64,000 bases of DNA from Lepidurus packardi (GCA_023053545.1 JAKZAN010000006.1:7445001-7509000), one strand, 5' to 3'; counted from the first letter of the stretch, positions 1-13,135 are shown. Program-made: numbers and translations. Notes: a model not told the origin generated them from the sequence alone.

Positions 1-2148
1 ACTAAAAAAGGACTGGGACTAGATTGAATTTTTTTGTGCGCTATGACAAAAAGGAAAGGAATCACATTTTTTTAGAATTAAGAGAATAAAATACAATACA
101 GAAATAAAATACGCCCAAGTACAAATAAAGTAAGATACAAAGTGAAGGAAAACGGTGCTCAAAGGGGAAACACTTTTCGAAAGCCCCCACAAAAAGATCA
201 AGGTTTTTGTTTAGTTGCACAGTGATTGAAAGCAATTGAGGCTGTTGTTACGTGACATGAATTCCTTGAGCCCAGGCCTGAGTTTCTTGGTTCTTGGGAA
301 CAGTATCCCATGGGTAAAATGGAGTGGACCTTACAATCAAGCAGAACCGATGCGATGACGGGCACAAAACTCGCCTTGACAACCGACTCGGCGTGGCTTA
401 ATCGAGGGACCTTCTTCAAATGTACTTGTTTTGGGACGGGGAGGTGTAGATGTCCATCCCTTCTCCCCCACATCAAAGTTTGCGTTTTTTGTTCTTATTC
501 CGTAGACATCCAGTTAATTGAGTCTGCTCCAGATGCAGGTCTCGAGCATTGGGGAAAAGAAACCCACTTGAACGTATAGAGCATGCCCCGAATTTGGGCC
601 TGATAAGGTTCGTAAGATCCGGAGCAAAAGGGACGCTTATTGCTGGAGTGAATTACGCATCTAATTAGCTGAGCAGAAACCAGAGCTTGGTATTTTTCTA
701 TATTTTTTTTGTTGGAGAAGGAAGAAGACGAAGAAGCATTTGGTTGGAAAGAGTATGAAGCCAGTAAATACTCGCCAGCATGGCAAGCGAGGCGGCATCG
801 ATGATCTCATGCTCGTAAGCCGTGCCACGTTAGTGTTGCGTTAGTGAGAGTATGGCAACTTCACTCAAAGAGCTTGAAAAGCACCCACTGTGAATCCTTT
901 CAATATGTCGGTCTGCTTTGGCGCCTTAATTCGTGCCAATTTAAAATACTCTACACTCCCGCGTTTATCACAATTCATCGGCCCCTTCTGATAACCCTTT
1001 GTGCCGGCAAGTGCTCAAAAGAGCCAAAAGGCCCCAAAGAGCTGGGAATTATATCGCTATGGACGCAACATATGCTTCCTTTACACTTGTTAGCTTCTAA
1101 CGGGTAACAAAAAGCCAAAATAATGTCAAACAACAGGGGAAATTGCCAACAGTATTCATTGTTTCTGTCTCTAATAGAACATTATCTGATTGGGGTGCTA
1201 TTTTTATTTTATTTTTGCTTGTGTGGATGGTTAGCGGGATGTCGTAAGGCTGCATTGGAACGAAACGGTGAACCATTGAGGCATTGGTGCACTGAAGCAC
1301 ATCGTTGGTCTATCTTAACTCGTTTCCGACCTAAAAATAAAATAAAGAAAATTACAAAAAGATAAATTGGCTAAAAATTAGGTTTGAGAGAAAGAGGCAT
1401 AGAGCAAAAAGGGGTCGTGGAAATAGTTTTTTTCCGTTAAAGTGCAATGTTATGGGGTATTTTATGTTGTTTCCTCATTCGGGAGCCCCTTCATTAATTG
1501 GAAGCCCCTTTAATTAGCTACCGAGTCGATAAAGAACAGGAAACTCGTAAAACTCGGCGGGATGCCCCCGGCTTCTTTTGGCTGCTTTATCTCTCACACC
1601 CCCCAAATCCCCCTTTTCTCTTGAGCTCTATTCAGAATAACACAGTCGAGTTGAACTTGCATGGGAGAGGCTAGAAGCACAAACTCCTCCGTATAGAGTG
1701 CATAGATATATATTCGGAGTATACGAGAAAAGCTCGGGGGACGTTATTCGGCGTGCCATTAAGCTGCGTATTGATCTCTGTGAAAATTGCATGACGGTTC
1801 CTAATGAACAACTGACCCCCCCACCCCACCCTACCACAACCCAGCCCCTAGTTATTGTCGGAACTTATAGCTGAACGCCGTTATTCACAATCGTTCGCTT
1901 TTTAATGCCTTCTTCATTTGCTGTTTCTAATCAGAAAAGGGGAAAAGTCCTCAACCACCCCCACAAATCCACCCCATTAAGTCCAACACCCTAAAAACGT
2001 GGTTATAAAAGGAATCTTTAAAAAAGAGAAAGGGTGCGAAAAATTTGACTTTCAATATGATCCCCATTTCAGGCAGATGAAGTCATGCTTCTTTTATTAA
2101 CTGTTGTGTTATCCAGGATAACTAGTTTTACTCGTTCGTCCATCATAA
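1..2148. other. Non-coding sequence, nothing recognised
   Basis: Only short open frames without family similarity. Presumably an intron of the long CASP transcript. Confidence 0.6.
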
Positions 2149-3006
2149 GGCTCCCGTATACCTTAGCGTATTGTTGCAAAACAGTCACAAATAGCGCTGA
2201 TGTTTGTTATTGTTTTACCAACAGGTTCTCCAGTTTCAGAACCTGGAGATAAAGTGACCTAGTGTGCATTATTGTTCCAAACGTTCTCCGGAGAAAGAAT
2301 GACAAGCGGGTGTCACTCGAGCTGAAAATTGGTAGTTGGATTGGAAATGCAATAGGTTAGGTTAGGTTAACGATTCTCATCAACGAACGTTGATGAGAAT
2401 CGTTAAAACTCGTACTTTCTTTTACTTCATTAGCCGAAAAATTCATTGTTCGAAGTGACACACAAGTGTGTCATTTTTGACAGCGGGATACAGTACACAC
2501 TTTGGTCCCTAAATGCGGAGAACGTGTTGTGTTTTGCAAAAGCCTTGCGTAAGAAAGTGAAAAAAGAAATAGATAGCTAATTGGAGGCAAAGTTTCTATG
2601 CTTGTTTTGCTTCTGGAAAGTAAAATTTGTCACCACATTTGGCTGTAGCAGCACAATTTACGAAATCAAGTCGTCAAACCTTCGGAAGAAAATTTCTCGA
2701 AAACAACTTGTCAGATTTGAAAGCAATCTAAAGCAGCGATTTTCTTTTTTTCAGTAGCTAGTGTACAATCAAAGGACATATTTATAGGCAACGTATTTCA
2801 CATAGTTGCAAACTTCATGCAAACTTCATTTGCATGTTATTAGTGTATTATTAATTGGAAAAAAGGTAGATTGGTTTTGCACTAGCTGTTAGTGTGCTCA
2901 AGCTTGCTGTCGAAGAATTTTTCATGAAATGGGCTGGTTTTAACGAAAAATTGTTCCGAAGTTATCCATGCTAACCGCCTATCCCGAGCTAAGGTATACG
3001 GGAGCC
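2149..3006 (-). mobile_element. MITE copy A (TTAA-type family), with nested insertion
   Basis: It is bounded by the inverted repeat GGCTCCCGTATACCTTAGC on the left and its reverse complement on the right. It is in the orientation opposite to copies B and D. The 858 bp length is inflated by a 311 bp hAT-like element at 2219-2529; without it the copy is about 540 bp, like copy D. It has no coding capacity. Confidence 0.85.
2219..2529. mobile_element. hAT-like MITE nested in MITE copy A
   Basis: A 311 bp insertion relative to copies C and D. Its ends are inverted repeats (CAACAGGTTCTCC and, from the other side, CAACACGTTCTCC). It is flanked by TGTTTTAC and TGTTTTGC, a 7/8 match to an 8 bp target duplication, which is hAT-like. 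Inside is a perfect hairpin with 19 bp arms and a 2 nt spacer around 2366-2405. Confidence 0.7.
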
Positions 3007-3540
3007 AACTCGTTTCCGAACTAACATAAAAGTTTTAAAAATTAGTAGAATAGTAAAAAGTCTCGCACAAAAATTTAGAGAGGAGGATTCTGGGAATAGT
3101 TACCCGCGTTTGTTGATAACGAGATTTTTTGTTTTTGGAGTCTTGTATTTAGTGCTTGTAACATTTGGCGGCAGATACGTTGTTAGGAGTCCGTTCTTAT
3201 GTTCGTGTCTTTTCTAAGAAAGCGGTTCTAATGTAATCAGATTTACGAGGGGTGATAAGGAAAGTATGTGTGCTTTAAAACGGGGGTAAAGGGAAAGGTG
3301 TCCCTTTTTATGATTTTACGCACTTTCGTGGTGTTATTGTTATCTTAACGCGCCTAGTTTTTATTTTATGTTATTTTTGGTCAAAGTTGCTTTGCTTCAG
3401 TGGCAAAAAATAAGTAGATATAAAGTCCCAGTAGCACTGTTATAGCTCTCGTTTATATGGCTCTGTCTGCTGGTAAGATTAGTTATAAAATGCAGTATAA
3501 AGCAACATTTTTTTTAAGGAAACGAAGTCCATTGGCGTGG

Positions 3541-3830
3541 TAAGGGTGTGAGACCTCACAGCAGGTGAGGTGCGACTCAGGTAGCTACCACCTGTAACCA
3601 CCGCGGAACACTACCTCGCACCTTGCCTGGCCCCTGAAGGGGGGCGGCTGGGATAGCGGGAAGGAGCCAGGAGAGACAGCGAGAGAGAGAGAAGGTCCCA
3701 ATCAAGGGCCGAACGCCTCGTAAACTATCGCTCACCGCCAATTTATAGCCATAAAAAACGACGTCGGAGTCCAGTCCTTAGACGAAAGAGTGCCTCACAA
3801 GCGATGCTTATAAGGCCGTTACGCATTTCT
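3541..3830. other. GC-rich segment with potential stem-loops
   Basis: Unlike its AT-rich surroundings it holds a hairpin cctcac/gtgagg (3554-3570) and a longer-range pairing aggtgcga (3568) with tcgcacct (3616), followed by GA-rich sequence. It could be a remnant of a SINE or LTR, but no tail, box motifs or second copy were recognised. Confidence 0.25.
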
Positions 3831-6800
3831 TCTTCTTTTTTCCTTTTCTCTCCAAATTATCTTTTTTTTTCCTTTTGAAGGGGGTATACGAGGCACATAT
3901 ACTCCTTCTCGCTGCTCGTTTTCTGCTAGGAAGCTAATGTGTTAGAAGGGTTCGGTTTGGAAATAGAAAAATGAAACATGGAAAAGGGAAGAGTAAAGAA
4001 AAAAAACAGCGTGGGAAATTGTCCCTAGAGGCAATCATTGGACTCTGCGCAACAAAGACGGAAAAGAAATAATAATGAGCGATCATGTTAAAGACAGTTA
4101 AAAAGCAAAAGAGGGGCCCCTTGTAGTTAATGAACGGTACGGTAGGAAAGGAAGTTTCTCTATCATGCTGAACCAATTCTTTGGCTTTTGTGTCTCTGGG
4201 TATTGAGCTACCGTTCATTGCTTTCAAAAAACCTTTTCCATTTTTTTATTATTTTTTTTATTTGGCGCAATACTCTCGATTTGCGCCAGCACAAAAGAAC
4301 AGCATGGCGTGGCCTTGCCGGTCCATCGAAATTGAGCCGTTCTAGACTTGGGCCTATCTAGTTTGCATGGAGACGTAATAGAAAGGATTTTCCTGAAAAT
4401 ATCATAAATAAAAGTACGAGACCTTGAGTCGCACTCTTACCTGTACTGTACTAAATTGAAGAATTAAGTTTGAAGATGGTGCATTCCGATCTCCTTCATG
4501 GCATGCAGAAAGCGGAATACAAGGTTTTTAAGGTCTTTGAAGGCATTTCCTTTCGGTAACTCGTTTTTCTGAGTCATCGTGAATTCGTGATGAAAATTTT
4601 CCGAGAGAATACGACATACTGGCTGTGACTGTGCCTGGTATTTAAATATTTTCTTTTGTGGAAAACTTGACTCTAGGCATCGGCGCTACTATGGGGAAAC
4701 CAGTTTTTGGAATATTTTGGGAATATTTGGAGATTAATCGTTGGTTTTACTCCACTTTTAAGGAAAGTTACAAGACACAATACAACAAAATTGCATGGCG
4801 TTGAATTATTCAGGACGCTCAGAACCTAAGAAGCCTCTGGTTAGAAGGGCCTTTACGGGTTCGGGTTTTGGTTTGATCTCATTCATTATCCTGATAAGGA
4901 CAAAGCTCGTGTTGTGACAAAAAGCGACATTAAGGGTCCTAGAACTACCGGTGTCGTGGAGATCGCCCGCGTTCCGTTGCACAACGCCGGTTTGCCCAAA
5001 ACAGGGTTTCCCCCGTCAGCGAGTACTTTACGCGAACGTTTTTCTGTTTGCCACTTGAGACCCCGCCCCCATGGAGTGTACTTTTAAGTACTATCTAGCA
5101 TGTTTACTGACAGTTATTGTTGTCATCTTTTGTTGTGATGATCTCAACATGTCTTCCAGCCACAGTAAACCTCGGACTAACCATAGACGTAAAATTAAAT
5201 AAAATTAAATTCAGGTCGGACACTCGGACTGCGAGCTTTTCTTTTAAAAAGCCTTTTCCTCCCTTGGCCCTAACACGCAGGCTAAACTTCCAATTCAGCC
5301 GTGTTCCGCTGTGTGTTCTACAATTATTAGAAGAATACAGAGCTATGATAAGTGAAGGACGCACTAGTACGGCATGTATAATGCAATTTACTTAAGGTTC
5401 GACAGGAAAGTGAAGGGAGGGAAAGGGGGTATAGGGAGAGAAACGTGGAAGATGGCGGAAGGTTATGTGGGATATACAAGGGGGGGATGGGATTCAAGTA
5501 ATAATTGGAAGGATGTGGAGAACGCGGGGGCTATTACAGATGTCATTATGGAAATGAAGGTTCTCTTTGTTCGTTTTTATGAGATAACAAATCCTTTTGT
5601 TATCCCTTGGTCACGCGAAGTTTCGCTACCAAAGCCAGCACATAGACACATAACATACGTTGGGTGTTTCGCTTCATTTTCTATACTTTTGACGGGTTTC
5701 GGTTTGACTGACGACCAAGACAGGTGGGTCTAGATAGCTTTCGGGCATCCTTAGGCCTTTTTTTTTCTTGGAAATAATGTTGAAAGCTCGTATGGGATGA
5801 GTTGTATTTAGTACCTTCCATCTCATTTCCTTTTTTTATATTTTTTTGTGCCTGTCCCAGCCCGGTGATCTTTTGCGGCTGGGCTTTCAGATCTGATGAG
5901 TACGCTATGCAGGAGATGTCAAGTGGTGCCCAAAAGCGTGTTAAGGTTAATATCGTATCTACCTCTCGAGAGCCTAAAGGTGCTTCTACCATTGACGAGC
6001 TCAAGAGTTCCAAGTTCTGTGTTTTTTCGTTTTTTCGACCCCTTTTTGAGGTCCCAACCCGTTTCCATCTAAGTTCGTAATTGCTTTATGACTCTTCATG
6101 CTACATTAAAGCCGAATTGATACACGCCAACTATCCAGGTTATAGTGGTGAGTAAAAAAAAAAAGAGTAAAAAAAAAATAAAAAATGGGACAAGGGGAAA
6201 AGAATAGCTCAGTGGTCAGAGTAAGTGATGGTTAGCATCGACGTTCAAGTTTTTGTGGTCTCGAAGAAAAGAAAGACAGATTCAAGCTTATTAGTGCTGG
6301 GTTGCGTTTTGGGAGTTCCTTGGCAAAGATAGGACCCTGTCTAACGATCAAGAGCCCAATGTTGTGGGGTTATGTACAGTATAGGAGACTGGGGAGGGTG
6401 GTATTATCACAAAAAGGAAAATATGGGAGACGACATTAAAGGGAGTCGTGTTATTCTTATGAATTTTCATTTTAGCCATTCGTTCTGGGACATTTCCGTC
6501 AAGGTGGTGCAAGTCCTTCTGTTCTAATGACTCCCTCCCCTATTTGTTATGCATGGGGAACAATGGAAAAAGCCGCAGTTTGCTAGTAAAAGGGTTGAAC
6601 CATCCTTTGTTTAATTGACACTGAGACTTTTCACAAAAGTTTGGGTACAGTCACATTAGAATCAAAGCAAGACGAGATTTGGGAGCTCTTCAAATAGCTA
6701 GCGAGACAGTGGAAAGAGAAGAGACAATGGGAGCAGAGAGCCTACAGCTTGATTGAAACACAATGATAAATGGATCCAGACCAAGAATCCGTAGCTCGAT

Positions 6801-8186
6801 TTTCGGGTTTCGGCTCTTTGACTCCCCTTGGAGGTAGAGCTTCTGTATGTGGTCTTCTGGCGTAACAATAGGCCGTTGCTCAAGAAAAAGGAAAAAAATG
6901 GGAGAAAAGAGATACAAAATTATTGTAGCCTACGGGGGATGATTTATGCAGTGTGTCAGTCAGAAAAGCTCTTAAGACTTTTCACAGGTTCCGTTTTCTG
7001 GACCCCCTTCGGTTTGGGGCCATATTAGTTTCCTGACTTTTTTTCTTTTTTTTTTTTAAAGAAGGTACACCTTAGTTATCTGTAGAGTTGGAATTGCATT
7101 GACAGAGCAAAGAAGGCCATGAAAAAATTTGGGGCTGTACATTTATTAAAAAACCGGGGAAGTCACTTGACATACTTGTGTTCTTCTGCACTTGTGACTT
7201 TAAGCGGTTCCTGCGTTTTTGACCCTTTTTGCAAATTAAGGCAGAAGGACTTGTTAAAACCGTGACATTTTATTTATTTTTGTGTGGTTGGTTGGCTAAT
7301 CTTGGATTCGTTCCGTTCCGTAGTGACAGTCTGGCGGTTCGTGATGGCTTTTTGAAGTTAAATATAAACACAAGCGTGTAGGGGAAAAAGGAAATCGAGC
7401 CATACGCATATTAATTAGGCTGGTTTAAGTAGCGGTTAGGGAGACCTGAGATTTTTTTTTTTTTTTTTAAGCGGAGCTTTTGTGATGTCTTGTATCAAAC
7501 GTCCATTATGTTTTCATTTGTTTCGGCCGCGGCCGGAAGTACGCTGTGTTGGTTTGATACGATATGCGATATGCATCATCTCGGAATGGGAGTTATTAGA
7601 AGAAAGCCAACAGAGTTGGGCTAAGGGTGACACAGCGCGGCAGCTTAGGGGCGTCGTTTCTATTAGCATAACGATGCTTAGATTATTATATATAGCACCA
7701 CAATTACACCTGAGCCTGAAACGTGACAAAGAAACCGTTGTAGGGACGACAACAGAAGTCTTTTTTTGTCGTAGATTCCGTACCACACAACCTTCAATGA
7801 CAAAGCCTTCGCCAATGGAACAATGAAAACATGCTCAGAATACGGCTTGCTGGTTCATTTAATTTCTTTCTATGCCCAAGAATGAAATTGGTGCGAGACT
7901 GTAACGGCAACACTGAAACTGACCCGCTCAACAATCAACAATAGGCCCGACCAGCGCAGGTCAGGAGTTTAAATTTAAGTACTTTATATATAGAAGAAAC
8001 GTTATAATGGGGGGAATGAAATTGTATTTATATGTAAGAAGGTAAGCAATTATGACCGCAAGGAAAAGAGATTCAACTCAACTTCGACCATCTTTTTTTT
8101 ATAGCCCTAACCCTTTTATATTCAGGCCATCATAACTCCGGCAGTTTTCTTTACCTTATAGCATTCTTACCTGATGTGATGGTGCG

Positions 8187-8236
8187 CCTTTGGTTTTCTG
8201 GTTTCAAAACACCTTTGGTTTTCTGGTTTCTGGCGT
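8187..8236 (+). repeat. Short tandem duplication, 2 units of about 25 bp
   Basis: cctttggttttctggtttca is followed by cctttggttttctggtttct. Confidence 0.7.
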
Positions 8237-9594
8237 GTTTTGTTGGATAGGATGCTCTCTATCTATCTATTGCTGCAGTGAAAAAAAAAGTTCCCTGGTA
8301 TTCATTTTTGCCTATAGCCTCTGTTTCGTTCCTCACGTTATAGAACTCCCTTCCTTTACAAAAAACCCCCCGCCACTTGTTAATGCCCCTATTACAAAGA
8401 ACAGGAAGCTTAAATTGAAGAAGGGAAGATATCGTTATAAATCAAAATTTTCTTTTGCTTTTGCGGGACTCGTTTCACACCTGAGAAGACAGGTGGCCCT
8501 TTTTTATCGGCTCTCCCTGCGTCCTTTTTTATATAGATTGCATATACCCTTTTAATCCTCTTCCTCCTTATCGTCTCCGCCTCCTTCGCTCTCTCTCCTT
8601 CTCTCTTCAATCCAAAAGTCACCGCCGAGCCAAAAGGGAATCAAAGGGGTTCCCTCTATACCTTTCTATTGGGAAACTATCCACAAAAAGGGGCGAGAAA
8701 AAATGAAAAAAATGCCCTCATCTTTTTGGTTTTTACGAAACGCTAAAGCCATATGCTGCCTTGATATCAAAGGGCTTCTGCTTGATATAAATCAAAGCCA
8801 AGGCGACATCGAAAAGACGATCGGGCTACCCAAGACCACTGTCTATAAATCACTTTCAACTCCTCTATATACCACCCATATTATAACTGCAATAGGGAAA
8901 AAGAAGGTAGAATTTATCACCGAAAAGACTGTTGCACTCCCACGTGTCTTTCAAACTTTTTTTTATTTTATTTATTGTTTGGGCCATATAAGAAGACCTT
9001 TTCTCTGTGGGTCGTTCGGGGGTATAATATAAAAAAAATATAAAAGAAATTTTATTGAAAAGTCATAACACTTTTCTGATGAAGTGTCGCACTTTCCCAC
9101 CCAAAAATGTTTCCTTCATTAAGTTGCCGGTACAATTTCCGAAAAACGCAATTTAAAAATGCTGTAAATCGTGATGAAGGGCGGGAGTCGTTAGTTTTCA
9201 GGTTCTGGAGCTTTTGTTTCACGGCGTGGCATCAACTATTTTTTTTGTTGCTTTTAACCAAATACCTGCATCCAAAATATCATATTTAATTTGAGGACAT
9301 AATGGGGCCACTATAATAAATCCAAGAGCTACCAGGTGCGAGTTCCAGTTCCGTTCTCATTACTGGTTGGTTGGTTAATTCGTTGCCATCTTTCGCTATT
9401 TTACATGCTTTAATTATTGTGTTTTTATTGCAATATGTGTAGAGCGACTAGTAAATCTCGCTTTTTTAAAAATCAGACTAGACCCCATATGGTCCCTCTA
9501 ATGAAGGGGCGAAAAAGAGGAATAAAACACATTGGACTCCCGAATTTTCGTGGCGGTTTTTATCGTTCCCGAAAAGTTTACGGTAGCGGACGGT

Positions 9595-9674
9595 AGGCGT
9601 GGCCGAACCCCAGGAGGGCGGAGTCCATTGACACTAACTGCTCCTCACCTAGATGACCCTGCTAACCTCGGACC
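9595..9674 (+). repeat. Direct repeat 1, left copy
   Basis: About 80 bp, containing aggagggcggagtccattga and ctaacctcggacc, repeated with substitutions at 10771-10850. The two copies bracket MITE B. Confidence 0.7.
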
Positions 9675-9891
9675 GCGGCCACTGCAGCCCCACAGCCTTC
9701 GGGAAAAATTAAACATTGAAAATGTTTTCTTATTTTCACATTTTCTCTGAGCTATAAGATCGTAAATAAGTATAAAAATAGCGCATTGGGTCTACTGCGA
9801 GTTGCCTGTGATATCTGCCCCATTTCTCCTGACTTTCGTACGTAATGCTGATGTCGATACTGATGTCTATTTAAGCTCGGGTTACTTCATT

Positions 9892-9927
9892 TAACCTCTG
9901 ACTCCTGTTTTGGCGTCAGAGGTTAAA
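9892..9927. repeat. Perfect inverted repeat, 14 bp arms
   Basis: Arms ATTTAACCTCTGAC and GTCAGAGGTTAAAT separated by a loop of about a dozen bases. No poly-T or other context gives it a clear role. Confidence 0.6.
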
Positions 9928-9946
9928 TAAAGTTGGTTTTAGTGTA

Positions 9947-9994
9947 GGTACCAAAGCAACTCAGTTTGAAGGCAATTCCAAGCGATGGAAGTCT
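9947..9994 (+). repeat. Direct repeat 2, left copy
   Basis: taccaaagcaactcagtttg followed by aaggcaattccaagcgatgg; recurs at 10667-10714 just beyond MITE B. Confidence 0.75.
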
Positions 9995-10002
9995 AAGGTT
10001 AA

Positions 10003-10642
10003 GGCTCCTGTATACCTTAGCACGGGATGGGCGGTTAGCATGGGTAGTTTCGGAACAACTTTTCGTTAAAACCAGCATAATTCGTGAAAAAAAATTGTCG
10101 ACAGTAAGCTTGAGCACACTAACAGCTAATGCACAACCAATCCACCTTTTTCCAATTAATAATACATTAATAATATAAAAATGAAGTTAGCAACAATGTG
10201 AAATACGTCGCCTATTAATATGTCCTTTGGTTGTGCACTATGCACAACTGGTGCTAGCTGCACCAGTTGTGCATCTACGTATCGACATTAGGTCAACATT
10301 AACAGCTCCTCATATATATCGACAATCGTTACTGATTCGGTAACTTTAGCACTAGCTGCTAAAAAAATGAAATTTTTGCTTTACATTGCTTTCAAATCTG
10401 AAAGTTTTCGTTCCGTTTTCGAGAAATTGTGTTCGACGACTTGATTTGGAACATTGTGCTGCTACAGCAAAACGTAGTGACAAATCGTACTTCCCAGAAG
10501 CAAAACAAACGTAGAAACTTTGCCGGTAAATTAGCTACCTATTTCTTTGTTTACTTTCTTACACAAGTCTTTGCAAAACAATAACAAACATCAGCCCCAT
10601 CTGCGACTGTTTGGCATCAATAAGCTAAGGTATACGGGAGCC
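10003..10642 (+). mobile_element. MITE copy B (TTAA-type family)
   Basis: Terminal inverted repeats GGCTCCTGTATACCTTAGC and its complement; TTAA precedes the left end and GTAA follows the right. It shares the internal blocks (aagcttgagcacactaacag, caattaataat) with copies A, C and D. It carries about 100 bp absent from the others, beginning with a perfect palindrome at 10240-10274. Confidence 0.85.
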
Positions 10643-10666
10643 GTAAGTCAAATTTGTTTTTGTATA

Positions 10667-10714
10667 GATACCAAAGCAACTCAGTTTGAACGCAATTCCA
10701 TGCGATCAAAGTCT
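10667..10714 (+). repeat. Direct repeat 2, right copy
   Basis: Same 48 bp as 9947-9994 with a few substitutions. MITE B lies between the two copies. Confidence 0.75.
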
Positions 10715-10770
10715 CGAAAAAACGAGTGTGGATCTTGGCATTTGGGTTCGGTAGCAATAGACAGACTTTG

Positions 10771-10850
10771 AGGCGTGGTGGAACCACAGGAGGGCGGGGT
10801 CCACTGACATTAACTGCTCCTCATCTCGATGACCCCGCTAACCTAGGACC
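10771..10850 (+). repeat. Direct repeat 1, right copy
   Basis: Counterpart of 9595-9674 (aggagggcggggtccactga, ctaacctaggacc), same orientation and same 80 bp length. Confidence 0.7.
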
Positions 10851-13135
10851 ACAAGCGCTCGAACAAAAATAAAACAAAAAAAGGAATAAAGCGTAACAAT
10901 GAAAAGGTCCTTGTAAACAGTGTATCTCCAACGTGAAGCGCGCTACAGGTTACGTTGTCATGTTTGATCCTGTGCACTCTATACAGATGTAAACTATCTG
11001 TAAAAAGACGCTAATGACGACGATAGGGACTTTGCTAGTAACAGCGTAGATCATTAGCAAAAGTATTGCACGAGTAGTCAATGCAAGGGAATTAAGCAGT
11101 ATAGCGTTATCATGGCTTGGGAGCGTAACGGTTCTAGTAGATGAGCTCATCGTTTCGAGTCCAAGAAAAAGATCTATAACGAATTCCAACTAGTTGGGCT
11201 TCCGATAATTTCCCCTATTTGTGTTGATTAACCCTTCTTAGCATTGGCTGTAACAACAAGGGATCGTTCGAGTCCAAGAAACCAAGAAAAAGATCTCTAA
11301 AATAGCAAGCAAAATAGCGAAAAGATGGCAACGATTTAACGAACCAACGAATTACAACTACTTGGGCTTGCGATATTTTTTCCTTTTTATATCTTGGTTA
11401 ATCCTTCTTAGCATTGGCTGTACCAACAATGAACCAGGACTAAAGAATAGGACGAATAATACGGCAAGGGTTTGCCTCCCATTTGGATGTGCATCTCGTT
11501 CATCATGTCACCGAATTCAAAGGGCGCTTGATTAGATCATATAGCTATCCAGCTATCAAGCTATCCAGGCCATAAGCAATGGTGCTGGTATATGTAACGT
11601 CGGGGTCTCCGGGAGCCACTGGCGGAGTGTTTTTTTCTTTAATTTACAATCTATCTAACTATCCTAAAGAAAAAAAGTAAAGAAAGTCCGTTTGCTTAGG
11701 TTTATTATGGTATGAGACACAGCGAGAAGTCAAGGAATCGTTGGTTGATCCACCGACTTTTGAAAACGGTCAGAAGCTTGGGGAGTTCTTTTTTTGTTCA
11801 CAGGAACCATGTAACAAAGAAAAAGTGCGTAAAGTCGAGTATAATAGAGCTCTTCCAATTAGATTCGCCTTCGCGGGAGGGGTAACGAACGCATGGTTAA
11901 GTAGGGCGATGGGTGGACATATGCGTTCAATAAGACTTCCAACTTGGGGTGCCCCATTGGTTGATAGGCCTAATTAAGACGGAGCTAAAAAAGCTCTATA
12001 AAAAATGGGAAAAAAAGTTTCAAGTTTTATCAAAAGTTTAAAGGAAGAGGGGGGTTGGGAGAAGCAAAAGTTGATGTGATGCGATGGTTGATTATTAAAT
12101 GAGCGCAGATGAAAAGCGCTCCAGGTTTGGCTTTTGTGTCCGACACCTCGAGGTGGCCGGATTTATGAGGCAACCTTTGAATTTTCTTTTCCTATGAAAC
12201 AATAGACGGCGGCCCCTTTGGGCACCCGGCAAACTCTCCGAGTTCCGCAATTTATGAGCCACCGACCTTCGCCTCCCGACGAATAATCAACCCGAGAGAT
12301 ATGAGCGAATCACAAATGAAATGAGTTTTTTTTTGTTTTTTTACTTTGTGTGTGTGTGTTTTTGTTGTTCTTTGCCTGGTTCGCTCGCTTTACTCTCGCT
12401 CTCGCGCTAAAGCCATTACCGCTCGTCTCCTTTGCTTGTACTTCTTTGAGATTCCTTCTAAAGTAGTGTGCCATTATTTATATGGCCGGGAAGCGCATAT
12501 GTGTTAAGTCTGTTCTGTGTTTCTGCAATTTTAATAGGAAGAGCCCTTGGCAAGTTGGCATTGCTGGTTCGGTTGTGTCCTTTTGCTTCATCCTTGCTGT
12601 TCTTAAGGGGCGAAAAGAAAGACAATGCTACTGACCAGTAGCATCGTACATCAGTCAGATTTCAGCATGAGTGACGCTACAATATATGTTGCTGTTTTTT
12701 AAGAATATACGCTCGTCTCTTTGTCCAGTTGAAAGTCCAGGGTTATGAAAGCGAGATATTAAAGAAGAAAGAAAAATTACGAGGGATTAATTAGGGTTAA
12801 ACTGGTCCGGCAAGAAGGTGCCGAGTCTTTTGTATGGTAGTCTTGGAAAAGATAAATAAGAAAAAAAATAATACAGTAGTTAAGATTTCGTTTGGTCTGG
12901 AAGCTTGAAGCATTGACATGCAATGAATTGTTAGAATGCGGTCTCGGTCTTGGAACATGCTATTTAGGAAGCATAAAAATGGGCACAAGTATGGATATGG
13001 GATGTGCGGAATAGCCACTCGTTTGAGGGTGATAAAAATGGTTCTCGTCTAGCCATGCTTGGCAAGTTCTCTGTTTACTGGATGTGTAGTACTTTACCTA
13101 ACTTACTACCTTTTTATCTTTGGTTTTCGTTTCAG
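10851..13135. other. Non-coding sequence before the first recognised CASP exon
   Basis: Contains the tandem duplication at 11151-11432. No coding exon recognised. Confidence 0.55.
11151..11432 (+). repeat. Tandem duplication, two units of 115-170 bp
   Basis: Unit 1 starts cgtttcgagtccaagaaaaa and unit 2 starts cgttcgagtccaagaaacca. Both continue through aacgaatt-caacta-ttgggctt and cccttcttagcattggctgt with insertions and substitutions in the second. Confidence 0.7.

Larger units (their letters stand above)
3007..9594. other. Non-coding sequence, mostly AT-rich
   Basis: Apart from the GC-rich segment at 3541-3830 and the short duplication at 8187-8236, I see T- and A-runs and short chance frames. 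I looked for the missing CASP N-terminal exons (an exon ending ...NQ plus one base) and found none. Confidence 0.55.

Noticed and set aside
2349..2371. Arthropod telomere-like TTAGG repeats (aggttaggttaggtta)
   Set aside because: Only about three units, inside the nested hAT-like element; too short to call an interstitial telomere.
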